The notes under the pieces are model-generated. The model made no database searches, was not told the origin of the DNA, and saw only the letters and a list, made by a program, of their open reading frames with translations. The position numbers were made by a program, and so were the translations under genes. 64,000 bases of DNA from Lycocorax pyrrhopterus obiensis (Eukaryota > Chordata > Aves > Passeriformes > Paradisaeidae): assembly GCA_014706295.1 (NCBI GenBank), contig JACSVZ010000013.1:461231-525230 (forward strand), in the 5' to 3' direction. Below, in pieces: positions 47,394-59,600 of the stretch. Each line of letters opens with the position of its first letter. The first letter of the stretch is position 1.

Positions 47394-47492
47394 AGGGGTC
47401 AGTGGTGGCCCTGGCAGTGCTGGAGGATGTTTGGGCTCCATGGGGGCTGTTCCAATATTAAGAATTTGATGGTTCCATGATTCTCTGATTGT
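47394..47492 (+). mobile_element. CR1 LINE 3'-end fragment, degraded
   Basis: CAGTGGTGGCCCTGGCAGTG, a degraded middle, then GATGGTTCCATGATTCTCTG match the last part of a CR1 element. It lies ten bases downstream of the pyrimidine tract. Confidence 0.7.
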
Positions 47493-48363
47493 TCATGCAA
47501 GCCAGGGCACAGTGTGGGGCAGTGACCCCTTGGAGCAGGTTTGCTAAAGGCTGGAGGTGGGGCTGTGTCTGTCCTGTCCTTCATCCTGCTGCTCCACAGA
47601 CACCTCAGGCTCCTTCTCTGCGGGTGGGTCCTTGTGCTCCTTGTCGTGCTCTGGGCCCTGGCTGCGGTCCTGAGCAGGGAGGACCACGCTGGTCTCTAGA
47701 GGGACAACCCCTGCCTTGCTTTCCACCAATTCACTCCAGAAACCTTCACATTCAAATGGTAAATAAAAACAAACACCTTCCTCCCCGGCAGATTTATGGA
47801 GCTGTTTGCTCTCCAGAGACGCTGAACAGACAGCAGCAAGTCAGATTTACATGGAGATACTCCAGCAGAAACCAGGTTTTCTGCAGTGGAACAGGAAATC
47901 ACCATCTCTTAAAACCAGTTTGCAAAATGAGCAGATTTATGGTGATTGTGTGATAACAACGCATAGTTATACTGTACAGCAGTTTTACAATATTGTCTTA
48001 ATGCTGCCATCAGCGTGTCACAGCCCATGATGGGGTTTCAGGCTCTCCATAAATCTCACAGGGCTAATAAAGCTGAGGCTGGAGATTTACCACATACGCA
48101 GCAATTCCAAGTGCTCCTGCGAGCTGGTGAGGGCTGGTTTATTATCCAAGTATTGCTGTGCACATGAAATACCGAGGGCTTGTGCGCAGAATTCCTGTCC
48201 TCACACAGGGGACATGGAAAGGCCATGTCCTCCTCCTCCTCCTCTTCCTCCTCTCCCTCATCTTTACCTGGTCATCAGGTTTTGGTGTGTAACTGTGTAG
48301 GTGCCTTGTGCTGACAAGTCACCCAAACTGCACCATTGCCAAGATATCAGGAGTCTTCAAAGA

Positions 48364-48364
<1 letters not shown>
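47493..48364. other. Single-copy DNA, no gene
   Basis: Mixed composition; AT-rich from 47750 to 48180. The 154-codon plus frame at 47489-47953 has no domain. It contains the TCC tract listed separately. Confidence 0.35.
48229..48259 (+). repeat. TCC-rich pyrimidine microsatellite
   Basis: About 31 bases of pure pyrimidine built on TCC units (TCCTCCTCCTCCTCCTCTTC). Confidence 0.9.
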
Positions 48365-48406
<42 letters not shown>

Positions 48407-48407
48407 G
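48365..48407 (+). repeat. TAA/ATA microsatellite, about 14 units
   Basis: An uninterrupted TAA repeat of about 43 bases. In one frame it encodes an Asn run and in another an Ile run; both are artefacts of the repeat. Confidence 0.97.
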
Positions 48408-48975
48408 GAATAGCGTCTACAGGTTGGCTCTCATTCAGACTCATGGTGTCAGTGCTGGGGCTGGGTGTGCAGGTCCCACCTGAGCTTAACCCCACCTGCA
48501 TCGAGCACCTGCAGCCCCTGTGCACTTCAGGGAGAGTTCCACGATCTCAGAGGCAAAACCCCACAGTTTTGTTATCCCCTGCTCCATCACTCTTCCCTGT
48601 GCCCCGGGGTGCACCACAGCTGGAGCCCTGTGGCACGAGGGGGTGGGCAGCAGACGTCTCCTTTGCTGAGTGGTCTCCCATGACAGCAGCACAGGGCTTT
48701 GACACCGCCTGGCACCAGGCCCTCCCTTCAGACACTGATTTATACCTTTGAAACAGCCTCCAGCAGTTTGCTGACTTCTCTTCTGTCTCACAAAGCAAAC
48801 ATCGCTCACAGTTTGCACCCCATGGTGGCCACTCGGTGATTTATTCCTGTGCCAGCTGCGGGGCTGTGTCACTGGGGAGGAAGGTGCTTAGCCCTGGCAC
48901 GGCGCCCCGCGGACACCGGGCACTGCCTCCGGCCACGTCCAGTCCCACTGGCCCCGGCAGGGACAGAGGTTCTGC
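48408..48975. other. Single-copy DNA, no gene
   Basis: GC-moderate with overlapping open frames of up to 147 codons, none with a recognisable domain. Confidence 0.35.
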
Positions 48976-49163
48976 AGCCCTGGCACAGGGTGCCCAGAGC
49001 ATCTGGGGCTGCCCCTGGATCCCTGGCAGTGTCCAAGGCCAGGCTGGACATTGGGGCTTGGAGCAGCCTGGGACAGTGGGAGGTGTCCCTGCCCATGGCA
49101 GGGGCTGGAATGAGATGAGATTTGAGGTCTCCTTCAATCCAAACCATTCCAGGATTCTATGAA
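48976..49163 (+). mobile_element. CR1 LINE 3'-end fragment, young subfamily
   Basis: CAGCCCTGGCACAGGGTGCC through GGACATTGGGGCTTGGAGCA and TGGGAGGTGTCCCTGCCCAT to the tail CCATTCCAGGATTCTATGA. Very close to the copies at 32991 and 34296, in the same orientation. Confidence 0.95.
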
Positions 49164-50864
49164 ATGCTCCTCCCGTGGGAGGAGCTCTTGGCTGCAGCAG
49201 CAGGGCATCTGCCTGCAGTCAGGTCACCTACCAGGTTTTGTGTTACAAGGGAATCTTTCTTTTTCATCACCCCAGTGTTTTTGCTGTGAAATAAAGTAAG
49301 AGAAAATGATTTAATGAAACAGTAAACAATGCAAAGTCCTCTGAATCCATCCAAAGTGAAGCAGATCTATTTCACTTCAGCTTAACCCAGATTTTCTCAT
49401 TTACTTACAGAGATGAAAAAACCCTACTGTTTGCTCCTGACCACTTTAACTCTGTTCCTGTTCGCCACCTCTGCTGAAGATGGTCTCTGTAGCACCCCAC
49501 ACATCTCCCAGGCAACTCAGCCCACCTAAAGGAAATATGGAGACAGGCACTTGCTTCTCCAGGACACATTTACACCGGTCCACGAGTAAGCGACTCCTTT
49601 TCTTCTTGCAGGTGCCCATCCCACAGTAAAGATCTGGTGTGTTTGCCCAGGCAGAGCCTCCCCAGCAGCCCCGGCCGGGGGAACGCCGGTGCCCACCCGC
49701 CCGCCCGCGCCAACGGAGCCTCGCAAGGTGCCCCAGCAGGAGCACCAGGAATCCTCACAGCAGCTGAAAGCCTTCTGGAGACATAAAATTGATGTGAGAA
49801 GAAGAGGCAACTGTCAAAAAGAAGTTGGTTTTCTTTTGAGCAGGTTCAAATGGGACTTTCTCAGAAATCCACATTTTAATCCAAGAGAGGATGCCCTTCA
49901 AAGCTTGGCTTTCTCTTGAGTTCCAGTATCAAAGCAAACTCACAATTTCAGCTGATCAGAAGGCAAGGAAGAAGCTTCAAGTGAAATGCCCAGAAAATTA
50001 GATTAATCAGAGTTGATAAGAATCAAGTGAGACAATTCTGCAGTGTGAATCCGACTGAAAATTGTACGATAACAGATAAAGTATTCCAATGGCAATATCC
50101 GATTAAAATAAACAAGTTATTATTTTCACAATAATTTGTTTGGCGCTGTCACACCATGCTCTGAATGAGGAAAGACAAAAGCAGCTTTGTGATCTAATTA
50201 CTTTAAAAAATCCTATTAACAGAACAATTTGATCCAGCTCTTTTGGAGATGCCCCTGTTTAGAGCATTCATTCGTATGACAACAGAGCCTTTTCTTAAAT
50301 GTTTCAATTTATTGTGGGGCTGAAAATCTTTTGAGGGTGATGTCCTGCTATGGTATGCAAAACACTCAGCAGCAGCTTAGGAGAAAAATAAAGTTCATTA
50401 AATCCTCTATAAATGGCTCTGAGCCTGGAACAAAAAATGCCCAATATTCCTTCAAGTCACAGTTACAAAATATGATAAATATGAGGTCCCAAAAATGTAG
50501 TTTAGCAAAATATCTTGTGGAAATGTGGTTTTGGGCACTGCCTGGTAGTAAATAATGCTTAATTGCTTATTTCTTAAATACATGCAAATTTAAGATGTCT
50601 AAGATTTACTATTGTTACCATTTTTCACTTAACACTTCCACGGATAAATATTCCTTCCATTGGAAACCTACAATATGATATTTTAACACTTTATTTTGAG
50701 GATCTCTAAAGTAAAAGTTCAATTTTCAGCTAAAGATTAATCATGTCAACTCTTTTTTCCCAGAAAGACAGGAGAAAAGGCCAAAGCAACAAAATGTAAT
50801 TTCCAGCCCTTTAAATACAAATCCTAAAGCTCATCAGCTTCACAAAGAGGGGCCATAAAATACC
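49164..50864. other. Single-copy DNA, no gene
   Basis: A small CpG patch lies at 49670-49730 (CCCGGCCGGGGGAACGCCGG). From 49900 to 50830 the DNA is AT-rich and repeat-free, with a perfect octamer ATGCAAAT at 50582-50589. No coding gene is recognised. Confidence 0.35.
49900..50830. promoter_or_regulatory. Candidate conserved noncoding element block
   Basis: About 900 bases of AT-rich, repeat-free DNA with CTAATTACTTTAAA near 50195, CTTAATTGCTTATTTC near 50559 and an octamer at 50582. The inference is from texture only. Confidence 0.27.
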
Positions 50865-51041
50865 AGAGAATCACAGAATCGTTAAGTTGGAAAAGACCTT
50901 TAAGGTCACCGAGTCCGAGCGCTGCCCCAGCACCGCCAAGGCCACCGCTGACCCACGTCCCCGAGTGCCACATCCACAGGGCTGTTAAATCCCTCCAGGG
51001 ATGGGGGCTGACCCCTGCCTGTGCCAGGGCAGGACCTGGAA
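50865..51041 (-). mobile_element. CR1 LINE 3'-end fragment
   Basis: Reverse-complement tail AGAGAATCACAGAATCG, then TTGGAAAAGACCTTTAAGG, AGCACCGCCAAGGCCACCG, GTGCCACATCCACAGGGCTG and AAATCCCTCCAGGGATGG. It is the best-preserved member of the group that includes 2785 and 14798. Confidence 0.95.
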
Positions 51042-52849
51042 GTGCTGATGGGGAGCGGGAGCAGCAAAGCCCAACATCTCAATTTGCTTCCCGATAGCAA
51101 AGATGATCATAATGGATATTGTTCCTGTGAAACGTCTTCCTTCTCCTCATGACCTTTTCAACAAATCAGCTCTCATTAGCTGCCCTGAGCCATGATGTGA
51201 GATGATCATTATTTGCTGTGTTTGGGTTCCTGCAGCTTATTTATTGCCTGCTCTGTTTTGCCAACTAACAGCAAAGGAGAGGAGCTGCTCACAGCTGAGC
51301 GTGGTGTGGCACGAGGGAGGCTGGGAGAGGGAAGGGATGGGGACAAGTCAAGCACCGTGTGATCCTCGGTTTTGCATTCAGGTGGGGAGATCGGGGCCAT
51401 AGAAACACAAAATAAAAATGTTTTATTTGTTCTTCAAAGCAAAGACTTGTGAAGAAAACCCATAAAGTGAATTGTGAAAATGCCCGTAAAATGACCAGGG
51501 AAATTCCAGAACCTATTAGGGAAAATGCACCAAGAAGATAAATTAATCTTTGTGAGCATGTCAGTATGTGCTGCTTTTATTGTGAGGGTTAGGAGTGATT
51601 TTGGAACTGTATTTGGAAGTAGAAATTTAAAAGCCGTCAGAGACTGAACCCTTTGACCATGTGAACCCTTAGTGGGGGGGCAGAGCCTGCTGCCAGGTCT
51701 GTGGGGTCACAGCTGGGTACCTCTGCAGCTCTCAGGGAGAAGCAGGGGAAAGCTTCCCCGATGTGTTTCCAGCTGTAATTGTTGTTTGGCAGAGCCTGCC
51801 CGTGATTGCTGTCAGGCTCCTCTCGCCTCTCCTGCACTGGGAACTGTTTGCCTTGCAGAGCGAGGAGTCTCTCCCTCCTCGTGCATGGACCTGTGGCTTT
51901 TATGGCATCTCTCCACTTCCGTCTTCTGAATAATTTGCAAAGAATTCCCCAAAATGTCACAGTCAAATGCAGGAAAGTGTGTTGTTGCTTAGAAGAGGCT
52001 CTTCCAGGCAAACATCTGCTTGCCCAGGATGAATCTGAAGTAATGCAGACACAGTTTCTCAGGCCCTTATGGAAGTTCACATTCCCTGAGCACACAGCTC
52101 TGAACACAGGTTGAAAACTGAAGGGAGAAGTGGAAGTTGTCTGGTAGGAGCTGCTCTGGCCATGGGAGCTGCTCTGGCCACGGGATGGGGAGCAGGAGTC
52201 CAGCAGGTTCCACGTGTGCTTGGTCTGGTGGGATCCCCAAAACCTCCCCTGAGAGGCAAGAGGCAGTGGCTCTGGGGGATGAGGGAGGAAAGGATGGGCT
52301 GAGGGACAGGGGACAGCCCCAGCAGCGCAGCATCCCTGCACCTCCTCTGTGAGCACTGAACCAGCATCCAGGCAGCAGCAGCAGCTGCATTCCTCCCTCT
52401 CCGCCGTTGCTTCATGAGCACATCTAAAATCCTGCTGATTTCACTGTGGTTTGGAGAGATGAACCCAGGTGAATCCCTGCTGCAGTTTAAGGACCAGCTC
52501 TGTGTATTCACTTTTGCCAGATTAGGTTGATTTACAATGTGCTTTAATGAAGTGTGTTGCTATGGTGAGGCTGGTTTCAAGGGCGTCTGTTAAAAAAAAA
52601 AAAGCAGCAGACGAGTAAATTGTCCAAATCAGATCAATAAGAAACCAGTTTCCAGCACTGCACCATTTTTTTGCCAGTTTTGGCTTAGCTGAATGAAGAG
52701 TGAAGAGCAGCCCCAGCTGGGGGCAGAGGGAGCCCCTCGGGTACAGCAGAGGACATGCGGTGCTCATGTGTTGGGGGTCAGCAGTGGAGCGAGGTCAAAC
52801 CGCAACAGGACGTGCAATTAGGAAATGTTGGGCCATGAGAATCCTCCCT
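51042..52849. other. Single-copy DNA, no gene recognised
   Basis: AT-rich at 51070-51200 and 51400-51620. A 239-codon minus frame (51637-52356) is the longest frame outside tandem repeats. Its product has no signal, membrane or domain pattern that I recognise, and overlapping plus frames exist, so I do not call it a gene. TGGCCATGGGAGCTGCTC-type units repeat near 52150-52185. An A12 run lies at 52592-52603. Confidence 0.35.
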
Positions 52850-53400
52850 GGTTTCTTTCCATCCGCCAGCAGCCCCAGTTCCTTCTCCCAGGGCTGCTCC
52901 TGATCCATTCACCCCTGTACCGGGACGGAGGGTTGCCCCAACCCGGGTGCAGCACCTTGCACGTTCCTTATTAAACCTCATGAGGTTTCCCTGGGCCCAT
53001 TCCCTGAGCCTCCCAGGTCCCTCTGGATGGCCCCGACCTTCAGGAGTGTCCATTGCACCCTCAGCTTGATGTCACCTGCAGACATCACTGACCCCACTGA
53101 CTGTGGCATGGATGAAGGCACTGAGTAACACTGACCCCAGCACGGACCCCCGAGAGACACCACGTGTCACATCAGTCCAGCGGGACTCTGGCCGCTGACC
53201 ACCACCCTCTGGATGTGACTGTCCAACCAACTCCTTATCCATGAACTGCCCAGCCATCAAATCCATCTCTCTCCAATTTGCAGGGAAGGGAATTGTGCAG
53301 GAGTGTGTTACAGCCTTAGAGAAGTCCAGAGAGATGACATCTGTAGCTCTTCCCTTATCCACTGCTGGAGTCATTCCATCCTAGAAGGCCACTAGGTCCA
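52850..53400 (-). mobile_element. CR1 LINE ORF2 reverse-transcriptase fragment (broken)
   Basis: Read on the minus strand, this encodes CR1-type reverse-transcriptase motifs in order. First comes a motif A remnant TDVISLDFSKA (about 53313-53347), then VDLMAG/FMDKELVGQ-like finger-palm spacer sequence, then a motif B-like GVSRGSVLGSVLLSAFI (about 53101-53160). The catalytic loop is changed from the usual ADD to AGD (SAGDIKL, 53062-53085). The pieces lie in different frames, so there are frameshifts. It lacks the endonuclease domain, a clear 3' UTR and a tail, and cannot be active. Confidence 0.9.
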
Positions 53401-53945
53401 GGGCGCCTTAATTAACTTTTCTGTTGTGTACCTTGATTAGATTACTTTTCTGCCTCTAGGCTACTTCTTCTACTTTACAACCTCCTTAAAATGCAGTTGC
53501 AGAGCTTATGCTAAACCATCCAGCATAATGGAAATTAGTTTTAACAGTTTCTCCCAAGCTTTATAACACCTTCCTCGCTCCACCTGACGTAAGTAGAGGA
53601 GAAATCAGACCGATGCAGACAAGTCTTGGTGTGAGCAGCCCCCTCCCTGACCCCTGTGCGGATGGGAACGTGGGGCCCGGAAAGGTGGGCTCAGGACAGC
53701 ACCCGGGCAGCCAGGATGGGATGGAGGACAGAGATACAGAGCAGGAAGGTGTTTCCCTGTCGTGGCCCAAATTAGCTTGATTAAAAAAAAAAAAAAAAGG
53801 AAAACCTTTGATTCAGTGTTCAAACTTCCAGCAGAACTTTGTTGCCTGATCAAACTAATCATAAAGGTCAAGGCATTCGCAACATACAAAAGTAAATATC
53901 AAGGTCCTTTTCTTCCTGTCACCTCTGTCAGGGAACACCTGGGGC
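53401..53945. other. Single-copy DNA with A16 run, no gene
   Basis: An uninterrupted run of 16 A lies at 53783-53798. CR1 elements do not end in poly(A), so this is not obviously a CR1 end. No gene or other repeat is recognised. Confidence 0.4.
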
Positions 53946-54010
53946 AGGAAGGAAGGAAGGAAGGAAGGAAGGAAGGAAGGAAGGAAGGAAGGAAGGAAGG
54001 AAGGAAGGAA
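53946..54010 (+). repeat. GGAA microsatellite, about 16 units
   Basis: A perfect AGGA/GGAA tetranucleotide tract of 65 bases. ETS-family factors bind GGAA cores (established knowledge), but function here is unknown. Lys/Glu/Gly/Arg repeats in open frames across it are artefacts. Confidence 0.98.
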
Positions 54011-56640
54011 TGTCTCCAGTCCCTGAATGGTTTCCTCGATGGCTTTGGCTGTGTCACAGCCTCCCCTTACCTGCCACGAGCAGCAGCCAGGGCAGGGAGC
54101 AGAACAGAACCTGGCACTGCTTTGGGGTATTTCTGTAACAACCCTCACTGCTGCTGCTGTTCTTGAGCCTTCAGCAATGGTCATATCCTTGACCAGCCCA
54201 TTTGGCCAGGTCAAGCCCACACTCTGGGGCTCTCATTTTGGTTTTATGGGCTGTACACTGAGAGCAAAGCCCAGCACGAAGCCCAAGGCTTTCCCGTGCC
54301 CATGGGCACTCACGCTAGGCCCAGCCCCTCTGCTGGGGACACTCGTTCTCTCCCAGCAATGTCTGCAATTCCAGCAGGTGCAATTGAAAATCCCACTGAG
54401 GCATTTGCTACCTTGACGATATAATTTCTCACTTTTTGGTCACAAACTCCATCTAATTCACTCTGGCTGAGGCTGGCAGGCAGCACACCGTGGCAGGGCT
54501 GTTCCAGCTTTGTCCTTTATGCTTTTTTCCCATGCTCCACTGACGGGCTCAGACAGTTTTTCCTTCTTGTGCTTTTTTGCGCAGTGGAACCATTAAAACA
54601 GGGGGGACCTGCCCTGAGCCACTCCCGGTTCTCCAAATGCAATTGGGGCACTTCTCCAGGTGCTCAGCCCTTCATCCACTGGGTTTTATTTGGCAGGGGG
54701 CAGTTTCACAAGGCATTCCCAGCTCCCCCTTTGGAGCAGGATCCCCCTTGTGTGCATTCCCGACACCTTTGCAATGCTCTCACTCTTCCCTGCCAGGACC
54801 CCACTCACCCCTTGCTCCAGCTGTCACCAGCTCCCTCCTGACAGAGCATCCCACCACTGAGCAGGCACCCCATCCCTGGGCACCCCATCCCTGGGCACCC
54901 ACCCCAGCCCTGCACATCACACACGTCCTGGGAGCATTCCATAGTCTGTAAAGTGAGCACAACAAAGGAAGAACAATTTAAAAAATGGTAAATCCCAAAA
55001 AGTGAATATTTATTCAGAATCAGAAAACAAGAGCTGGTGAATGAAGGTGTTCAAGCTCAGGAGCACAGCTGTGAGCGGGAGCTGCTTCAGAAAACCAACA
55101 CGGAGAGCAAAATATTGGAGAGAGTATCTGGGAACTACAGATTTGGGACAACAAATCTCAAGTTCAGTAGGAGATCTGGGTTTCCATAAAGCACTGTGGT
55201 TCCTCCACTTAGGGATAATAATCTACATTGTTCTTAAAAAGCAGGATGTCAGCAGCACAAACCAAATAATAGACCCTTCTTAGGCAGCGAGAGGATAATG
55301 GCTCCCAAGACAAAAGGAGAATTTATTTATCATAAAATACTCTGGAGAATCAGGCAGTCACCTGGTGTTTAATGCAGACATTGCAGACCCAAAGGAATTT
55401 TGCTTGAGTGTGACAGGGAGTGGGAAAGGTTTCTGTCTCATGAAAATTCATTGAAAATTACATTAATGCTGCTGGGAAGGCAATAGCATCCAGCAGGAAT
55501 GGATGCACTGCCTCATCCATATGGATCCCATTTGCTGAAGTCGCAGTCTGTACCCTGCTAATGGTCCTATCCAGAGGGCCACGGTCCATTGAGGAGTTGG
55601 TGACCAGGGAGCAGCCCCGTGTGGGCTGGGACAGGTTCACCCCGGGGGAGGCAGCTCCCACACATGCCCTCCCAGGAACATCCCATTGTCCGGCTGCAGG
55701 GACCATGGATAGGGCTGTTTGCTCCCAGGACTATCCCATAGGAGCTCTGCGGTGCTTCTCCTTGGATGTGCCCAGTGGGACAGCTGGGGTCTTGCATCCC
55801 TGGGACATCCCAGGGACTTGCAGTTGTTACTGTGGGGTGGCAGGAGGAAGCCTCGAGGAGCAGATAATCAATATCAATAAACCAGTATTGGAAAAATAGC
55901 GCGCACACGCTCGACTCCTTTCATAGACCAATGATTTTAATTTTTGAAATGCCCGTAGTGTTTGATGTGCTGTATTTTCAGGAAAACAGACGGGAAGGTG
56001 GGAGCGTCCTCAGGAGCACCGGAGGCTGGAGAACGCAGCCCTTCCTCGCTTCCCTGCCGTGCTCACGGCTGCTGCTCGCCGTGCTCTGCGTACCCCGAGT
56101 TCGCTGTGACCCTCACACTTCCCACGCCCCCGTGGAAGTGAAGCTGCTGCCATCCCTCATCCCCGGGACTGATGGCGAACCTTCCCTGTGTGCAGCTCTC
56201 TGGGAAAGGACAGCTGGGATCAGTGTCCTTCCAAATCACTGCCCACCTCCCTTCGGCCCAGCCCTGTCCGAGCCCCACTCGCTCCGGAGGTGCAGAGCTT
56301 CCCTCGCTCTGCAGGAAGGAGCTGCAGCCCAAGCCCATGGACACATTTGACTGCCACTCACCCCATCGGGGTGGAGGTTACTCTGTGCTCAGATAAGGCA
56401 TTCAACAACACTTCTGTTCTTCTTTTTGTTGGGTTCTTCTCCTGCACTTCTTCACAAAAGACTTGTTTATACCTGACTTTCCTGATCAGATACAGGAAAC
56501 AATAATCTGTTATTAACCGATCCATCTAAACCGGTATTTGCAGGTTCTGGTTAATTACTGGCTTTTCTCCTACCTTGAAAGAATTCCAAACACCATCTGT
56601 GCGCCTAAAGCACAAGCCAGGCAGCATCGCTGCCACACAG
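54011..56640. other. Single-copy DNA, no gene
   Basis: A 15-base unit CACCCCATCCCTGGG occurs twice in tandem near 54868-54897. AT-rich at 54960-55470. GC-richer frames at 55560-55900 and 55930-56350 lack domains. No mobile element is recognised. Confidence 0.35.
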
Positions 56641-56677
56641 AGCCACTGCTGACCACTGCTGACCACTGCTGACCACC
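56641..56677 (+). repeat. 10-bp tandem repeat, three to four copies
   Basis: GACCACTGCT repeats in direct tandem, the first copy starting as GCCACTGCT. Confidence 0.85.
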
Positions 56678-59600
56678 GGGCTCCTTCCCTGACCCCATGG
56701 CTGGGAAAGCAGCAGGACTGGCCTGTGTGGCCTTTGTCCCAGGCTTAATGTCACTGCTGGTGCCCCCCCTCCTCCCACCCTGTGTCTCATGCTCCTCTTT
56801 GTGTCACCCAGGAAAGGGTCACTCGCCCTTTCTGATCTCCCCGCTGGGACACGGTGCCAGTGAGCAACAGGGGCACAAAATCGGCCTTTTGAAGGTAATG
56901 CTTGTTTCCTCTCAAGAGGATGAACACGTGTAGGAAGGAAGGACATTCACCAAAGCTGTGTGTGCATCTCCCCACCTCACACAGTCCCCTAGGTTTAATT
57001 TTTTCTGTCTTCTTAGGGCAAAAAAATGGCATATTCTACTATATGAAACCAGTACATATATATTCTACATGTATATCTATTCTTCCTTTATCCTATAAAG
57101 GAAGACAAAAATGGAGGGGCCACACTGCAGGTGTCAAATAAACCAGTAACTAAGTTAAATGCCCCCCGAACATGCAGTGATTGATCGTGAGAAGCACCAG
57201 CAATGTCTGATTTCTTGTTAAACAGGGCCAATCTCTGGAGTGGAGGTCCTCAAAGCAGAGGGTTTGCCCAGCTGTGCAGCAGCTGGAGGCAGCCCCAGCT
57301 GGGCATCGGCCCCACCCAGAACCTCCCCTGTCGCACGAACGCCAGTGATGATCGATCCGGATCGGCAGAGGGTGGCGGGAGCTCTCAGTGCTGACGCCCA
57401 GGCATTATTCTATTGATAAAATGATTCCTCATCCCCAGGACCTTCTGTTTGACATCTGTTGTGTCTACAAGGAGCTCCTGCCCTCAGCGCCGCGGTGACG
57501 AGCGGCGTTATAATTGCCTTCAGCGGAGTCAGCTCACCCTACACCGGCACACACGGATACAGGACTGGGAAGAGCAGCAATGACCTCCATCTGTTCTCCA
57601 AACTTTCACCAGCACTCTCCACTGCTTCCAAAGCACACCCTGAATTTAGAATTCACGGTGTGTGTACAGGCAATGAACCCCCCAACCCTCAATGGCACAA
57701 ATCAACACTGTGATGCATTATCAAATTAAAGATCAGAAATTGAAACGTTTCTTGTAAAGTATGATCCTGGCCTTGATCTGTGCATTTGGAAAAATCAATA
57801 AAATAATGTGCAACAACCATGCAAGGCTTCTTTTAATGACTTGCGTCTTCATAAATACCATATTCATTACAGACCTCCATCAAAATACATTATCTGCACT
57901 TGCCCACGCTGCCGTTCCTTGATTGGAAAGCTTCACCTTGCTAAGGCATGAAAAATGGATAAGAATGGAACGGAATACAAAAGGGCCACTTATTATTTGT
58001 CAGCTGGCAGCGTTTGCCCTTTTAAAGCAGATATCAAAATTTTAAATGCGATCTTATAAAAGCAGCAGATTTCTCCCGGAGCCGCCCGTGACAGATGTGG
58101 GGAAGTGCGGAATACTCGGACACCACTGTATTAATTTCAGAAACGCTGCGGCTGCGCTGGTGCAAGGAACACATCGAGAAACACGTTTGCAGGAGCTAAT
58201 GCCAGGAGGGGTAATTAATGCCTTCCTCAGACCTTCAGAGGTGCAGGCAACAAATCACTTGGCACTACAAACTCCACACATTTGCTTCTGCCTTGGAGAG
58301 AACAACGACAACACGGCGGCTGTGATGTGAGAGGCGGGCTGGGAGAGACGAGGTTGTGGTCAGCGGTCCCCAACCATGGGGATCCTGACAAATCTCATCC
58401 TTGGGAATCCTGTGAACTTGAGGGAAGAGCTTGTAGGACTTGCTGCCTTGTGGCCAGACCCTGTGCTCGTGCCTTGGCTCACCGTGCCCAGGCACCGCGG
58501 CCGCTGCCACCTCACCCACATGGCACAGGGAGCACAGCTGGCCCTGCACAGGGGCTGCACTGGGAGGCCAAGCCCCACTGAGGACGGTGACAGCGCTGTC
58601 CCCAGTGAGGGCTCCTTCCCTGCCGTGCTGTGGCTCTGATCCAGCACCCTTGTGCAGGGTGGTGATAAATCTCCAGTTTGTGTTTTCACGTTGTGCACAA
58701 GGTGTTTGTGCCTGGAGCACGTCCTGCTTTGCCTGGCACCTGGAACCATCCCTGTGTCCGTGGCTCCTGCTGATGTTGGTTTATTTATTTATTCACTCCA
58801 TCCATGACCTGAAATAAAAATCTCTCCCTGTTTGCTTACCTGGAAACCATCTGACTCTGTCTTTCTCTCCTTGATCTGTGAGCACAAACACTAGGAGACC
58901 TAATTTCTTCAAGATATTTACCAAAAGATTTAATAATGATTGGATTGGATTTATTGTAGAGAGAGATGGCGTTTTTTATCTCAAACAGTACCGAGACCCT
59001 TCTCCCCAGCTGCTGAAACCAATTGATCCAATATTAAATTCCACAAAATGAGCAAACTGCCAATATCACTATGTACAAAACCCCAACTGCCCTCCCGAAA
59101 TATTAGCAGCTAATTAAAATGAAACATTATTGCTACCCACATAGCATTACTGCCTTAATAAGGGAAGGTCTTTGGGTACATTCCTCTCCTCCCTGCTCAG
59201 GGGACGGCTCATTTTTTGTGGAGAAGGAAAACACCCAATTTACTGTTTGATATGAAGTCACCGTGTGGCAGCTGAGCCCCAGCAAGGCCCCGCCGAGGCT
59301 GCTTTGACCTTGCCCTTCACACACTGTGCCCCCACAGGGCACAGGCTCAGCTGGAACTTCCTGGGAAGACACAAACTGCCTTTTCCTTCTATTCCTCACA
59401 TCCCAGGGAGGGGAATTTAAATGAACAAAAGTAAAGCTGGCCATTTGCAAGGAATGATGTGCAAATTCAGCAGAAAATGCCCAATTTAACCTTCAGCCTG
59501 GCTCTGTCTCTGAGCCCATGACCCCTTCCATGGGAGTCACTGCTCCTGGCGCGGGATCAGCTGCAGGAGCGGGATGGGCAGCACCCGAGCCACGGGATCT

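Noticed and set aside
48301..48483. Protein with a poly-Asn tract
   Set aside because: The Asn run is a translation of the TAA microsatellite, and the other frame gives poly-Ile.
51637..52356. 239-codon minus-strand open frame
   Set aside because: Longest frame outside tandem repeats, but no recognisable domain, signal or membrane segment, and it overlaps plus-strand frames. A single-exon bird gene is unlikely without further evidence.
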